This document shows positions 17,583 to 26,434 of a stretch of 64,000 bases of DNA, one piece after another (the stretch's first letter is position 1; each line of letters starts with the position of its first letter). Source of the DNA: Nocardia sp. CC227C (lineage in GTDB: Bacteria; Actinomycetota; Actinomycetes; Mycobacteriales; Mycobacteriaceae); the NCBI RefSeq assembly GCF_030767025.1, contig NZ_JASITE010000010.1, forward strand, positions 215,786-279,785, read 5' to 3'. The notes below the pieces were generated by a model. It worked only from the letters and a program-made list of their open reading frames with translations. It did not search any database and was not told the DNA's origin. A program made the position numbers and the translations under genes.

Positions 17583-17857
17583 GAGCGGGGACACTCCTTC
17601 CGAGCTGCCGGTCGTTCAGACCTGATTGCAGCTTATGCCCGTGAGCGAGGGACGCCCGCCATCGGTGTGGAGACGCCCATCAGTGGGGTGGGACGCTCGA
17701 CCCTCGCCAACGTCCCGGACGGCAGACCCGGTGAGCCCGTCGCGACGAGACGACTGATCTCGCACGTGTGCGGGTAACTCACCGGGTACGCCCAGAATCG
17801 GTTCGGCACCCGACCGCCGGCACGGGTGCGCAACGGTCGACGGCTCTCGGTCTCCCG

Positions 17858-18754
17858 CTAGGTACGCGCAGCGGCGGACGAGTACTGGTAGAAGCCCGCG
17901 CCCGCCTTCTTGCCCAGCAGGCCCGCTTCGACCATGCGCATGAGCAGCGGGGGCGCGCTGTAGAGCGGCTCCTTGAACTCGGCGTACATGGAGTCGGCGA
18001 TGGACTTCACGGTGTCCAGGCCCACCAGGTCGGTCAGCGCGAGCGGGCCCATGGGGTGGGCACAGCCGAGCACCATGGCCTTGTCGACGTCTTCCTTGGT
18101 GGCGAACCCCGATTCGACCATGCGGATGGCCGAGAGCAGGTACGGCACCAGCAGCGCGTTGACCACGAAGCCGGAGCGGTCGGCGGAGCGCACGACCTGC
18201 TTGCCGAGCACGTCGGAGGCGAACGCCTCGGCGCGCTTGGAGACCGAATCGCTGGTCTTGAGGGTGGTGACGAGTTCGACGAGCGGCAGCACCGGCACCG
18301 GGTTGAAGAAGTGCATGCCCACGACCCGCTCGGGGTTGTTGGTGGCCACGGCGATCTTCATGATCGGGATGGAGGAGGTGTTGGAGGCCAGCACCGCATT
18401 GGGATCGGTGACGACCTTGTCCAGTTCGGCGAAGATGGCGGTCTTCACGTCCTCGTTCTCCAGCACGGCCTCGACCACCAGCTGGCGGTCGGCGAAGTCG
18501 CCGAGGTCGGAGGTGAAGCGCAGTCGCCAGGCGGCCTGCTCGCGCTCCCGCTCGGTGATCTTGCCGCTGGAGACGCCGCGATCCAGGGACCGCAGGATGC
18601 GGGCGCGACCCGCGGCGGCCAGCTCCCGGGTCTGTTCGAACACGAGCACATCGACGTGTGCCCGCGCGCAGACCTCCGCGATGCCCGCGCCCATCTGTCC
18701 GGCGCCGATGACTCCGACGCGCTGAATCTTCTCGCTGCTCACGTCCCGCTCCAT
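17858..18754 (-). CDS. fadB2: 3-hydroxybutyryl-CoA dehydrogenase
   Basis: A 298-residue 3-hydroxyacyl-CoA dehydrogenase with the NAD-binding GVIGAGQMGAGIAE motif near residue 14, ASNTSS, the catalytic HFFNPVPVLPLVELV stretch (His about 145) and a C-terminal helical domain with GCAHPMGPLAL. It interconverts 3-hydroxybutyryl-CoA and acetoacetyl-CoA. GGGAGG lies just before the ATG at 18754. It follows aceA on the same strand, as Rv0468 follows icl1 in M. tuberculosis, linking beta-oxidation to the glyoxylate shunt. Confidence 0.93.
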   Translation of the reverse strand: MERDVSSEKIQRVGVIGAGQMGAGIAEVCARAHVDVLVFEQTRELAAAGRARILRSLDRGVSSGKITEREREQAAWRLRFTSDLGDFADRQLVVEAVLENEDVKTAIFAELDKVVTDPNAVLASNTSSIPIMKIAVATNNPERVVGMHFFNPVPVLPLVELVTTLKTSDSVSKRAEAFASDVLGKQVVRSADRSGFVVNALLVPYLLSAIRMVESGFATKEDVDKAMVLGCAHPMGPLALTDLVGLDTVKSIADSMYAEFKEPLYSAPPLLMRMVEAGLLGKKAGAGFYQYSSAAART

Positions 18755-18905
18755 TCCGCCTCCCCGCAACTGCTGCGGGCGGCTGATAACCGCTGTGTGA
18801 AGGCGTCGGACTGATGCTGACCCTGCGCCTTCTTAAGGTCTTTCGATATCCAGTTATAGGAAACGCCCTCCCCGCCGGGGCTGTCGACGGGAAGGGCGGA
18901 GAACT

Positions 18906-18937
18906 CCGTCGGGGGGATCAGGCGATCCCCCCGACGG
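18906..18937 (-). terminator. strong hairpin between aceA and fadB2
   Basis: A perfect 14-bp stem (18906-18919 with 18924-18937) and AGGC loop lie 74 bases after the aceA stop. It probably ends or reduces the abundant aceA message before fadB2. Confidence 0.7.
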
Positions 18938-19010
18938 GTTCGGTGTCCCCGGGAGCGGTCGAAGGTGTGATGCGACGGCCGTCCCGAGGCGTGTCCTCAG
19001 GCGGGAGTTC

Positions 19011-20300
19011 TCAGTGGAACTGGCCCTCTTCGGTGGAGCCCTTCAGCGCCGCGGTGGAGGTGTTGGGGTCCACGGTGGTGGCGATGGTGTCGAAGTAGCC
19101 GGCACCGACCTCACGCTGGTGCTTGATGGCGGTGAAGCCACGCTCGGCGGCGGCCTTGAACTCGCGCTCCTGCAGCTCGACGAAGGAGGTCATGCCTTCG
19201 CGGGCGTAACCGTAGGCCAGGTCGAACATGCCGTAGTTGAGCGAGTGGAAGCCGGCCAGGGTGATGAACTGGAACTTGAAGCCCATGGCACCCAGCTCAC
19301 GCTGGAACTTCGCGATGGTCGCGTCGTCCAGGTGCGCCTTCCAGTTGAAGGACGGCGAGCAGTTGTAGGCCAGCAGCTGGTCCGGGAACTCGCCGCGGAC
19401 GGCCTCGGCGAACTTGCGGGCGACCTCGAGGTCCGGCACGCCGGTCTCCATCCAGATCAGGTCCGCGTAGGGGGCGTAGGCCTTGGCACGCGCGATGCAG
19501 GGCTCGATGCCGTTCTTCACGCCGAAGAAGCCCTCGGCGGTGCGGGTGCCGTCCAGGAACTCGCGGTCGCGCTCGTCCACATCGGAGGTGATGAGGGTGG
19601 CGGCCTCGGCGTCGGTGCGGGCGATGATCACCGACGGCACGTCGGCGACGTCGGCGGCCAGACGCGCGGAGGTCAGGGTGCGGATGTGCTGCTGGGTGGG
19701 GATGAGCACCTTGCCGCCCAGGTGGCCGCACTTCTTCTCGGAGGCCAGCTGGTCCTCCCAGTGCACGCCGGCGGCGCCGGCGGCGATCATGGCCTTCTGC
19801 AGCTCGTAGGCGTTCAGCGCGCCACCGAAGCCGGCCTCGGCGTCGGCGACGATCGGGGCCAGCCAGTTGGCGACCGAGGTGTCACCCTCGACCTTGGCGA
19901 TCTCGTCGGCGCGCAGCAGCGCGTTGTTGATGCGGCGGACCACGGCGGGCACCGAGTTGGCCGGGTACAGCGACTGGTCCGGGTAGGTGTGGCCGGAGAG
20001 GTTCGCGTCACCGGCGACCTGCCAACCGGACAGGTAGATGGCCTTCAGGCCGGCACGGACCTGCTGCACCGCCTGGTTACCGGTGAGGGCGCCCAGGGAG
20101 TTGATGTAGTCCTCGTTGTTGACGAGATCCCAGAGGATCTCGGCGCCGCGACGGGCGAGGGTGTGCTCCTCCACAACGGTGCCCTGCAGCTTCACAACCT
20201 GCTCGGCGGTGTAGTTGCGGGTGATGCCCTTCCAGCGGGGGTTGGTGTCCCAGTCCTTCTGGAGCTCTTCGGCGGTCTTCGGAGTGCCGACAGTCGACAT
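19011..20300 (-). CDS. aceA: isocitrate lyase
   Basis: A 429-residue class ICL1 enzyme splitting isocitrate into glyoxylate and succinate, the entry to the glyoxylate shunt for growth on fatty acids or acetate. The catalytic KKCGHLGGK loop is intact, as are WEDQLASEKK, IARTDAEAA and NCSPSFNWKAHL. Length equals typical ICL1. The start at 20300 is supported by GGAAGTGGAG. Upstream (20490-20520) are TTTGC-type motifs shared with the ramB promoter, so control by RamB and carbon source is likely. Confidence 0.97.
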   Translation of the reverse strand: MSTVGTPKTAEELQKDWDTNPRWKGITRNYTAEQVVKLQGTVVEEHTLARRGAEILWDLVNNEDYINSLGALTGNQAVQQVRAGLKAIYLSGWQVAGDANLSGHTYPDQSLYPANSVPAVVRRINNALLRADEIAKVEGDTSVANWLAPIVADAEAGFGGALNAYELQKAMIAAGAAGVHWEDQLASEKKCGHLGGKVLIPTQQHIRTLTSARLAADVADVPSVIIARTDAEAATLITSDVDERDREFLDGTRTAEGFFGVKNGIEPCIARAKAYAPYADLIWMETGVPDLEVARKFAEAVRGEFPDQLLAYNCSPSFNWKAHLDDATIAKFQRELGAMGFKFQFITLAGFHSLNYGMFDLAYGYAREGMTSFVELQEREFKAAAERGFTAIKHQREVGAGYFDTIATTVDPNTSTAALKGSTEEGQFH

Positions 20301-20760
20301 CTGTGACTCCACTTCCTGATTCGGTCTCGGTTGCCCCCTGAAGAGTTCGAACTCTCGCGGTGTCCGAACTCTGCTGGAGCGGCAATTTGCAGGCTTGCAA
20401 GTCCTGCGGTGGTTACTTCCACACGATGGCACAGGAAAAAATCGCCGTCTACCTGTTGCTAATGCGAATCTCAGCTAGCTTCCGATCATAGTTTGCTAAC
20501 TCTGCGAAATTTGCGTGCGAATTGCCACACCCCATCCTACTCGCCGGTAGTGCTGACGTGCGGTTTTGCATAACGCCCGTACTGTTTCGGTGATCCGGAC
20601 CACCGACATCCGACACGCCCGACCGCGGGTTCATGTGAGCACGTTCACATCGAAAACCGCGCCGACCGAGCGTGAGGGCAGCCACTCTCCCGGCCCCCGA
20701 CGCGGCGGCCTACGCTGATCGCACGTCCGAAGCGGATGGGGATCGCGCAGGGAGGTACCG
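20301..20760. promoter_or_regulatory. aceA promoter region and divergent lipase promoter
   Basis: A 460-base gene-free stretch with no credible ORF. At 20490-20520 lie TTTGCTAAC and TCTGCGAAATTT, near-copies of elements in the ramB promoter (34506-34517 and 34529-34538). A second TTTGC/TTGCAA group lies at 20380-20402. These resemble the TTTGC-centred half-sites known for RamB; the region is locally AT-rich. The right end serves the secreted lipase gene. Confidence 0.55.
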
Positions 20761-21915
20761 ATGCGGACACGGTGGACGACCATGGCGGCGACAACCGTCG
20801 CATCGGTCCTATGCCTGATGGGGACGCCTTTCGCGGTGGCGGCACCGGATCCGGCCGATATCCCGGTCGGCACCGTGACGGCCGTCGAACCGCTCGCCCC
20901 CGAAGCCACGCTGCCGGGCGCGGAAAATTCCCGGCGCATCCTCTACCGGACCACCACCGTCCGCGACGAACCGACGATCGCCAGCGCGGCCGTGTACTTC
21001 CCGCCCGGCCCCGCCCCCGCGGGCGGCTGGCCGGTGATCGCCTGGGCGCACGGCACCGTCGGGCTCGGCGACGAGTGCGCCTACAGCATCGCCGGACCGG
21101 GCGCGCGCGAACGCGACTGGGCCTATCTGGGCGCGTGGCTGCGGGAGGGCTACGCCATCGTGGCCGCCGACTACGCGGGCCTCGGCACGCCGGGCGACCA
21201 CCCCTACCTCAACGGCGTCGTCGAGGCGCACAACGTGGTGGACGCGGTGCGGGCCGCGAACCGGCAGTACCCGGCGCTGGCACCGAAATGGGTGGTGGTC
21301 GGCCAGTCGCAGGGCGGTGGCGCGGCCGTCACCACCGCCCGCTACGCCACCGAATTCGGCGGGCCCGAACTGGATTACCGCGGCGCGGTCGGCACCGGGG
21401 TGCCCGCCTACATCGAGGACATCCTGTTGCCGCTGGGCCCGAACCTGCCGCCGATCGAACTGGGCGCGCACACCACGGCCTACGTGCTGTACATCCTCAA
21501 CGGCCTGCGCACCACCTACCCGGAGCTCGATATCGACTCCTACCTGAACGAATCCGGCCGGGACTGGCTGCGCCGCGCGAACACCTCCTGCCTCGGACCG
21601 TTCGGCGACGAGCTGACCGCCGGAAACGTCGTCCTGGGCGACCTGTTCGCCCGACCGCTCGCCCAGATCCCGAATCTGTCCGGTCTGCTGCGCCGGTACA
21701 TGGGTCTGCCCGAATCCGGCTACGACAAGCCGGTGTTCCTCGGTCAGGGCCTGGCCGACACCGATGTGCTGACCCCGTTCACGCTGGCCTTCGCCGCCAA
21801 ACTCCAGGCGGCACGCGAACCGGTCACACTGCGGACCTACGACACCGACCACAGCGGCGCGGTGAACGCGTCCCTGGTGGATTCGATCCCCTTCGTCCGC
21901 GACCTGTTCCGCTGA
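20761..21915 (+). CDS. secreted lipase (LIP family)
   Basis: A 384-residue exported alpha/beta hydrolase of the secretory lipase family. An N-terminal signal peptide runs to about residue 27 (hydrophobic core, AVAA cleavage area). The nucleophile is Ser in GQSQGGG near 183; Asp is in GLADTD and His in DTDHSGAV near the C-terminus. Such proteins hydrolyse triacylglycerols outside the cell; nearby aceA and fadB2 suit growth on lipids. ATG at 20761 follows GGGAGG. Confidence 0.87.
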   Translation: MRTRWTTMAATTVASVLCLMGTPFAVAAPDPADIPVGTVTAVEPLAPEATLPGAENSRRILYRTTTVRDEPTIASAAVYFPPGPAPAGGWPVIAWAHGTVGLGDECAYSIAGPGARERDWAYLGAWLREGYAIVAADYAGLGTPGDHPYLNGVVEAHNVVDAVRAANRQYPALAPKWVVVGQSQGGGAAVTTARYATEFGGPELDYRGAVGTGVPAYIEDILLPLGPNLPPIELGAHTTAYVLYILNGLRTTYPELDIDSYLNESGRDWLRRANTSCLGPFGDELTAGNVVLGDLFARPLAQIPNLSGLLRRYMGLPESGYDKPVFLGQGLADTDVLTPFTLAFAAKLQAAREPVTLRTYDTDHSGAVNASLVDSIPFVRDLFR

Positions 21916-21928
21916 TCCGCGCGCGGCC

Positions 21929-22162
21929 TCAGCCCGGCGGGGCGGCATCGGTCGTCACGACGCAGAAGGGATAGCAGTCGACCGTCACCTGCGTGCCGCC
22001 CGACGTGTCGGGGTGCGGGCCGGTGGTGGCGGTACCGCAGTTGCCGACCACCAGCAGCAGCACCAGGACCGCGAAACCCACCACGGCGGCGAACAATCCG
22101 GTGAACCAGGCCGCGTTGGTGCGCGGCAGCGGGAACAGGACCGGTCCGAATCCCAGCAGCAT
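21929..22162 (-). CDS. small membrane protein of unknown function
   Basis: A 77-residue protein with one strong membrane helix (about 18-40) followed by a short polar tail with two or three cysteines (NCG, DCYPFC). The family is not recognised. Its ATG at 22162 overlaps the TAA of the upstream gene (TAATG) and GGGAGG precedes it, so the two are translationally coupled. The tail could lie outside the cell and form a disulfide; this is inference. Confidence 0.6.
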   Translation of the reverse strand: MLLGFGPVLFPLPRTNAAWFTGLFAAVVGFAVLVLLLVVGNCGTATTGPHPDTSGGTQVTVDCYPFCVVTTDAAPPG

Positions 22163-22614
22163 TATCGGCTGACCTCCCGGCGCACGCCGCCGTGGCGGCA
22201 GACCCGATCGGAACCCGTCGCGGCCCTCGCATCGGAACCCGCCGCGGCGCTCGCGCCGGAACCCGCCGCGGCGCTCGCGCCGGAGCGGGTCGCACCGAGC
22301 CGCAGCGGTTTCGGTTCCCCGTCGCCGGCGCGCAGGGCCAGCAGGCACATGGCATCGGTGACGGTGAGGCCCAGGATCCCGGCGTGCAGCGCCGCCATCT
22401 CGTCGTCGAACTCGCCGCCGGGACGCAGCAGCCCCATCAGGATCATCTCGGCCAGCACCACGCCGGCGATGGCCTGTTCCCGGGTCAGCCGCAGGGAGGT
22501 CGGCAGATACGACAGCACCCACCGGCCGCACTGCGGTTCCGGCACGTCGACCCGGAAGGCGACCTCGTGCGCCACATCGCTGGTGATCAGCCAATCCGAA
22601 GCGGTAATCGCCAT
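22162..22614 (-). CDS. unknown protein, divergent partner of the NB-ARC regulator
   Basis: A 150-residue protein not assigned to a family. The first 120 residues are well ordered (MAITASDWLITSDVAHEVAF, then helices with TREQAIAGVVLAEMILMG), resembling a compact helical domain; the last 30 are an Ala/Ser/Gly/Arg repeat tail built from a tandem DNA repeat at 22220-22285. GAAGGG precedes the ATG at 22614. It is divergent from the NB-ARC/TPR regulator and coupled to the small membrane gene behind it, so those three probably form one unit. Confidence 0.6.
   Translation of the reverse strand: MAITASDWLITSDVAHEVAFRVDVPEPQCGRWVLSYLPTSLRLTREQAIAGVVLAEMILMGLLRPGGEFDDEMAALHAGILGLTVTDAMCLLALRAGDGEPKPLRLGATRSGASAAAGSGASAAAGSDARAATGSDRVCRHGGVRREVSR
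22220..22285. repeat. short tandem repeat encoding an Ala/Ser/Gly tail
   Basis: Three to four imperfect copies of a unit of about 21 bases (CGCGGCGCTCGCGCCGGAACC type) code for the alternating GASAAAGS tail of the unknown protein. Expected to vary in copy number between strains. Confidence 0.6.
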
Positions 22615-22833
22615 CGACCCATCCCTTCTCGCTCGACCCGTCCCCCGCTCGGGGTCCGGATCCGGTGATGGCTCAATGGTCGCGAGCGGGAACCGCGGGG
22701 TGAATCCCAGCGATCTGCCGGAATTCTTGGCGGCGGACAGGCCCTTGACCAGGTGAAATTTCAGCGGTACCAAGGAAATATTCACAATGGCTGACCGAGA
22801 TTCTCGTGCGGCGGCCGCTCGGGGAGGCACACC

Positions 22834-25467
22834 GTGTCACGAAACGGTGATTTCGACGACTACGGCGCGGAAACACGAAAGCGCCTGCGCGGCATTCTAC
22901 TCGGTACCGGGCTGGCCGAACACCAGCTGGTGGAACCGCTCGCGGCGGAATTGCAGCGGCACGGCTGCCGCCCCCGCAAGGCGTGGCGGCTGGCCAACGG
23001 GTACACGCTGGAAACCGCCGCGCGCGAATACAACCGGAGCACCGGGGACGAGCGGGCGGGGATGACCGCCGCCCGCGTCTCGGAGTTCGAGTCCTGGCCC
23101 AAGAGCCGTGGCAACGGGCGCGAGCGGCCGCGCCCCACGGTAGCCACCCTGAAGGTGCTGGCCACCGTCTACCGCACCGACTGGGAGCAGCTGGTGGACG
23201 TGGCGGATCTGGCGAAGATGCCGGGGCGCGACATCACCGCCTACCGGGAGGCGGTGGCCCGGCGCCGCACCGTGCCGCCGGTTCTGGATGGACACGGATT
23301 GCCCACGGACATAGTGCCTTTCATCGGCCGCCACGATCAGCGCGCGGAACTGCACCGACGGGTGCGCGAACATGCGGGCGGGCGCGGACCCGGGGTGCAC
23401 GTGGTGAGCGGCCTGGCGGGAGTGGGCAAGACCGCTTTGGCCCGCTACCTGATCGAGGAATACCGGGATCGCTACCCGGACGGCTGGATCTGGGAGGACC
23501 TGCGCGGGCATTCCGACGGCCGCACCCCGCGCACTCCGGCTGGTGTGCTCGAACAGCTGCTGCTGCGGATCGGGGTCCCGCCCGAGACCATCGAGAACGA
23601 CGCGGCGCGGCGCGCCGACCGCTGGCGGGCCGAGATGCGCGGCCGCCGCATGCTCATCGTCTTCGACAATGCGTTGGACAGCAAGCAGGTTCGCGATCTG
23701 CTGCCGCACGCCCCCGGCAGCTTCGTGCTGATCACCAGCCGCCACAAGCTGACCGGGCTGTCGGGCGCGGCCCCGCTGCAACTGGATGCCATGGGCGCCG
23801 CCGAGGCCGAGGAGCTGCTGGTGCGGCTCAGCCATCTGCCGCCCGGCTACGACGTGGGGGCGGTGCGGCGCATTCTGGAGACGGCCGGGCGGCTGCCCCT
23901 GGCGATCCGCCTGGTCGCCGGGCAGATCGCCCATCACGGCCCGGACATGCTCGCCGCCGCCGACCGGGACTTCCAGCAGTTGACCGACCGGGTGCAGCAC
24001 GCGCCGATCGGGACGCCGTCGGAGGAGTCACCGGCCGCGCCCATCCTGGACTTCTTCGCGGCCGAGGGCGAATCCCTCGCCGCCGCATTCGAATTGTCGT
24101 ACCAGCGATTGTGGGAGCCGGAATTGCGCCGCGCGGTCCGGCTGCTCGGGCTGTTCCCCGGTTCGGAGATCACCGCGGAGACCCTGGCGCCCATGGCGGA
24201 TGTGTCGACCCTGGCCGCGAACGCGTTGATACGCCGCATCTTCGAGGTGGGGCTGCTGGATCCGGCGGTGAACGGACCCTCCGGGCAGCGGTACCGGATC
24301 CACGATGTGACCCGGCTGTTCGCCCGCAAACAGGCCGATCAGGAGGACCTGCCGAGCGAGCGCGCCGCCGCCATCGGGCGGCTGGTGCGATACTGCCTGG
24401 CCATTGCCCGGCGGGTGGGCGCGCCCCGACCCTTCGATCTGGCCGGCAGCTTCCCGAATATGCCGGTCCCCGGGCCCTCCGACGCGGTCGACCGGGCTCG
24501 GGAGTGGCTGACCGGGGAGAAGGAGGTGCTGCTCGGCTGCATCCGGGTGGCCGGTCCGACGACCGAGGCCGGAGAGCTGGCGCGACTGCTGGCCTCGCAT
24601 CTGTCGGGACTGGGGCACTGGTCGGACGCACGGTGGCTGTTCGTGCGGGCGCTGGACGTGGCCCGGGGCGACAGGGACGCCACGGCGGAATGCGACGTGC
24701 TCTACGGGCTGGGCACGGTGCACCGGCTGGCCTGCGACTACGAGACGGCCTCCACCTGCTTCCGGGAGGCGCACGCCATCGCCGCCCGCATCGACGATCC
24801 GCTGCGGATGGCGTCGGGGCTGTGGGGTTATGCCGAAGTCACCAGGCATATCGGCGATTACGACCGGGCGCGGCACGCCTACGCGGACGCGCTCGGCATC
24901 GCGCGGCAGTTGCAGAACCTCGAGTTCGAGGGCGATTCGCTGCGCGGGCTCGGGCATATCGAACGCATGGGCGGCGATCCGGCGGCGGCGCGGCACTACT
25001 ACGAGGCGGCGTTGGACATCGCCGCGCAGATCTCCGACGACTACAGCCGTGGCTGGACCCTGTGGGGGCTGGGCAATGTGATCCGCATGGCGGGCGATTT
25101 CACCACCGCCCGTGAGCATTTCGAGCAGGCTCACGAGATCGGCGGCGAACTGGACGACGCCCTGCTGGTGGCGGACGCCCTGCGCGGACTGGGCCATACC
25201 GAGCGCGATCTCGGGGATCTCGATGCGGCACAGGGCTTCTACTCGGACTCCCTGGACGCGGCGCGGCGCAACGGCGATCCGCACGGTGAGGCCGACGCCT
25301 GGCGGGCCCTCGGCGCGATCGCGGCCACCTCCGGCCGGCGGCATCGCCCCCGCGCCTGCGAATTCCTGCGCAAAGCGCTGGCCCTGTACACGAGCATGGG
25401 GGTGAAGGCGCTGGCCGAACAGGTGCGGGTGGATATGCGGCGGCTCGACTGCGACAGCCACGCCTAG
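22834..25467 (+). CDS. NB-ARC (STAND) regulator with TPR repeats
   Basis: An 877-residue signal-transduction ATPase. An N-terminal helix-turn-helix-like part (about 20-150) is followed by an NB-ARC ATPase (P-loop GLAGVGKTALA near 191, Walker B RMLIVFDNA near 272), a winged-helix/ARC2 part, and at least six TPR units (about 610-860) with GLGHIER, GLGNVIR and GLGHTERD helices. This is the SARP/AfsR-like ATPase design without a BTAD domain. It starts at GTG after GGGGAGG. Such proteins switch on when the TPR sensor binds a partner. Target unknown; the divergent gene pair is the obvious candidate. Confidence 0.85.
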   Translation: MSRNGDFDDYGAETRKRLRGILLGTGLAEHQLVEPLAAELQRHGCRPRKAWRLANGYTLETAAREYNRSTGDERAGMTAARVSEFESWPKSRGNGRERPRPTVATLKVLATVYRTDWEQLVDVADLAKMPGRDITAYREAVARRRTVPPVLDGHGLPTDIVPFIGRHDQRAELHRRVREHAGGRGPGVHVVSGLAGVGKTALARYLIEEYRDRYPDGWIWEDLRGHSDGRTPRTPAGVLEQLLLRIGVPPETIENDAARRADRWRAEMRGRRMLIVFDNALDSKQVRDLLPHAPGSFVLITSRHKLTGLSGAAPLQLDAMGAAEAEELLVRLSHLPPGYDVGAVRRILETAGRLPLAIRLVAGQIAHHGPDMLAAADRDFQQLTDRVQHAPIGTPSEESPAAPILDFFAAEGESLAAAFELSYQRLWEPELRRAVRLLGLFPGSEITAETLAPMADVSTLAANALIRRIFEVGLLDPAVNGPSGQRYRIHDVTRLFARKQADQEDLPSERAAAIGRLVRYCLAIARRVGAPRPFDLAGSFPNMPVPGPSDAVDRAREWLTGEKEVLLGCIRVAGPTTEAGELARLLASHLSGLGHWSDARWLFVRALDVARGDRDATAECDVLYGLGTVHRLACDYETASTCFREAHAIAARIDDPLRMASGLWGYAEVTRHIGDYDRARHAYADALGIARQLQNLEFEGDSLRGLGHIERMGGDPAAARHYYEAALDIAAQISDDYSRGWTLWGLGNVIRMAGDFTTAREHFEQAHEIGGELDDALLVADALRGLGHTERDLGDLDAAQGFYSDSLDAARRNGDPHGEADAWRALGAIAATSGRRHRPRACEFLRKALALYTSMGVKALAEQVRVDMRRLDCDSHA

Positions 25468-25512
25468 CCGCGTCGCCGATGCGCCATCGCGCGGTCGCCG
25501 ACGCGGGTCGTA

Positions 25513-26355
25513 TCAGCTGCCCCGATAGGTCGAGTACGCGAACGGCGAGAGCAGGATCGGCACGTGGTAGTGGCGTTCCTCGGCGATGCTGAAGGTGATG
25601 GTCACCTCGGGGTAGAAGCTGTCCACCGCCTGGGCGGCGAAGTACGCGCCGGTCTCGAACCGCAGTCGGTACGTACCCGTGCCGAGTGTGCCGCCGAGCC
25701 CCTTGATCCGGCCGTCGGCGTCGGTGGTGTCGGAGGCCGATTCGGCTCCGGTGGCGTCGAACAGCGTCACCCGCACGCCGGTGGCGGGGAGGCCGCGCAC
25801 CGCGTCCAGGACATGGGTGCTCAGCGTCGCCGCGGCGGCCGGGGAAGTCTCGCGCCGCCCGGTGTCCACCAGGTGGTGCAGGCGGAGGCGATTGATCTCG
25901 GCGAGCTGCTCGCGCACGATGCGCCGTTCGGTCGGCGGATCGTTGGCCAGGCGCTCGGTGAGGATGTTCAGCAGCTCGGCGGGGGTGCGGCCGCTGGCGC
26001 GCACCAGGTACACGTGCCCGAACCGTTGCTCGTAGGCGCGGTTGCCCGCGACGATGGCGGCGCGGATGCGGTCGTCGGCCGCGGCCATGCCCGCCTGTTC
26101 GCGAGCGGAGGCGGCGCTGTCGGGACGGTCCCCGATGCGGGGGTGTCCGGCGAGGGCGCGGTCGATCTCGTCCTCCGGCAGGTCCGCCAGGGCGGCGTCG
26201 GCGGCGCGCAGCAGCTCGTCGAGCGAGGCGAACGGCCTGCGCTCCGCCACCCTGGCGGCCCATCGGGGCGATGAGCACACCGTCAGCAACAGTTCCGTGG
26301 CCGCCGTCTCGTCGAGTGCGGCGAATTCCTCGAGGCCGATCGTGTTCTCCGTCAT
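25513..26355 (-). CDS. fused OHCU decarboxylase and 5-hydroxyisourate hydrolase
   Basis: A 280-residue fusion of two consecutive uric-acid degradation enzymes. Residues 1-165 are OHCU decarboxylase (AGHPRIGDR carries the catalytic His); residues 170-280 are the transthyretin-like 5-hydroxyisourate hydrolase (THVLDAVRGLPA start and the invariant C-terminal YRGS). The product would turn 5-hydroxyisourate into allantoin. The order is the reverse of the pathway order but is a known fusion type. GGAGG stands just before the ATG at 26355. Divergent from the MocA-like/XdhC pair, also purine-linked. Confidence 0.93.
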   Translation of the reverse strand: MTENTIGLEEFAALDETAATELLLTVCSSPRWAARVAERRPFASLDELLRAADAALADLPEDEIDRALAGHPRIGDRPDSAASAREQAGMAAADDRIRAAIVAGNRAYEQRFGHVYLVRASGRTPAELLNILTERLANDPPTERRIVREQLAEINRLRLHHLVDTGRRETSPAAAATLSTHVLDAVRGLPATGVRVTLFDATGAESASDTTDADGRIKGLGGTLGTGTYRLRFETGAYFAAQAVDSFYPEVTITFSIAEERHYHVPILLSPFAYSTYRGS

Positions 26356-26434
26356 CGCCCTCCAGCATCGGCCACGCGCCGCCCGGCCGCCAGTCGGACG
26401 GCGGCCGGGCCCGTCGCGCGTTACCGTCGGCGGC

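Noticed and set aside
15333..17777. An 814-codon plus-strand open frame opposite the metE-like gene
   Set aside because: Antisense shadow of a conserved gene; no family motifs, and the codon pattern follows the minus-strand gene.
17583..17857. Possible cobalamin or SAM riboswitch upstream of the metE-like gene
   Set aside because: No B12-box GCCACTG with its partner, and no SAM-IV core motif on the minus strand; only loosely paired GC-rich sequence.
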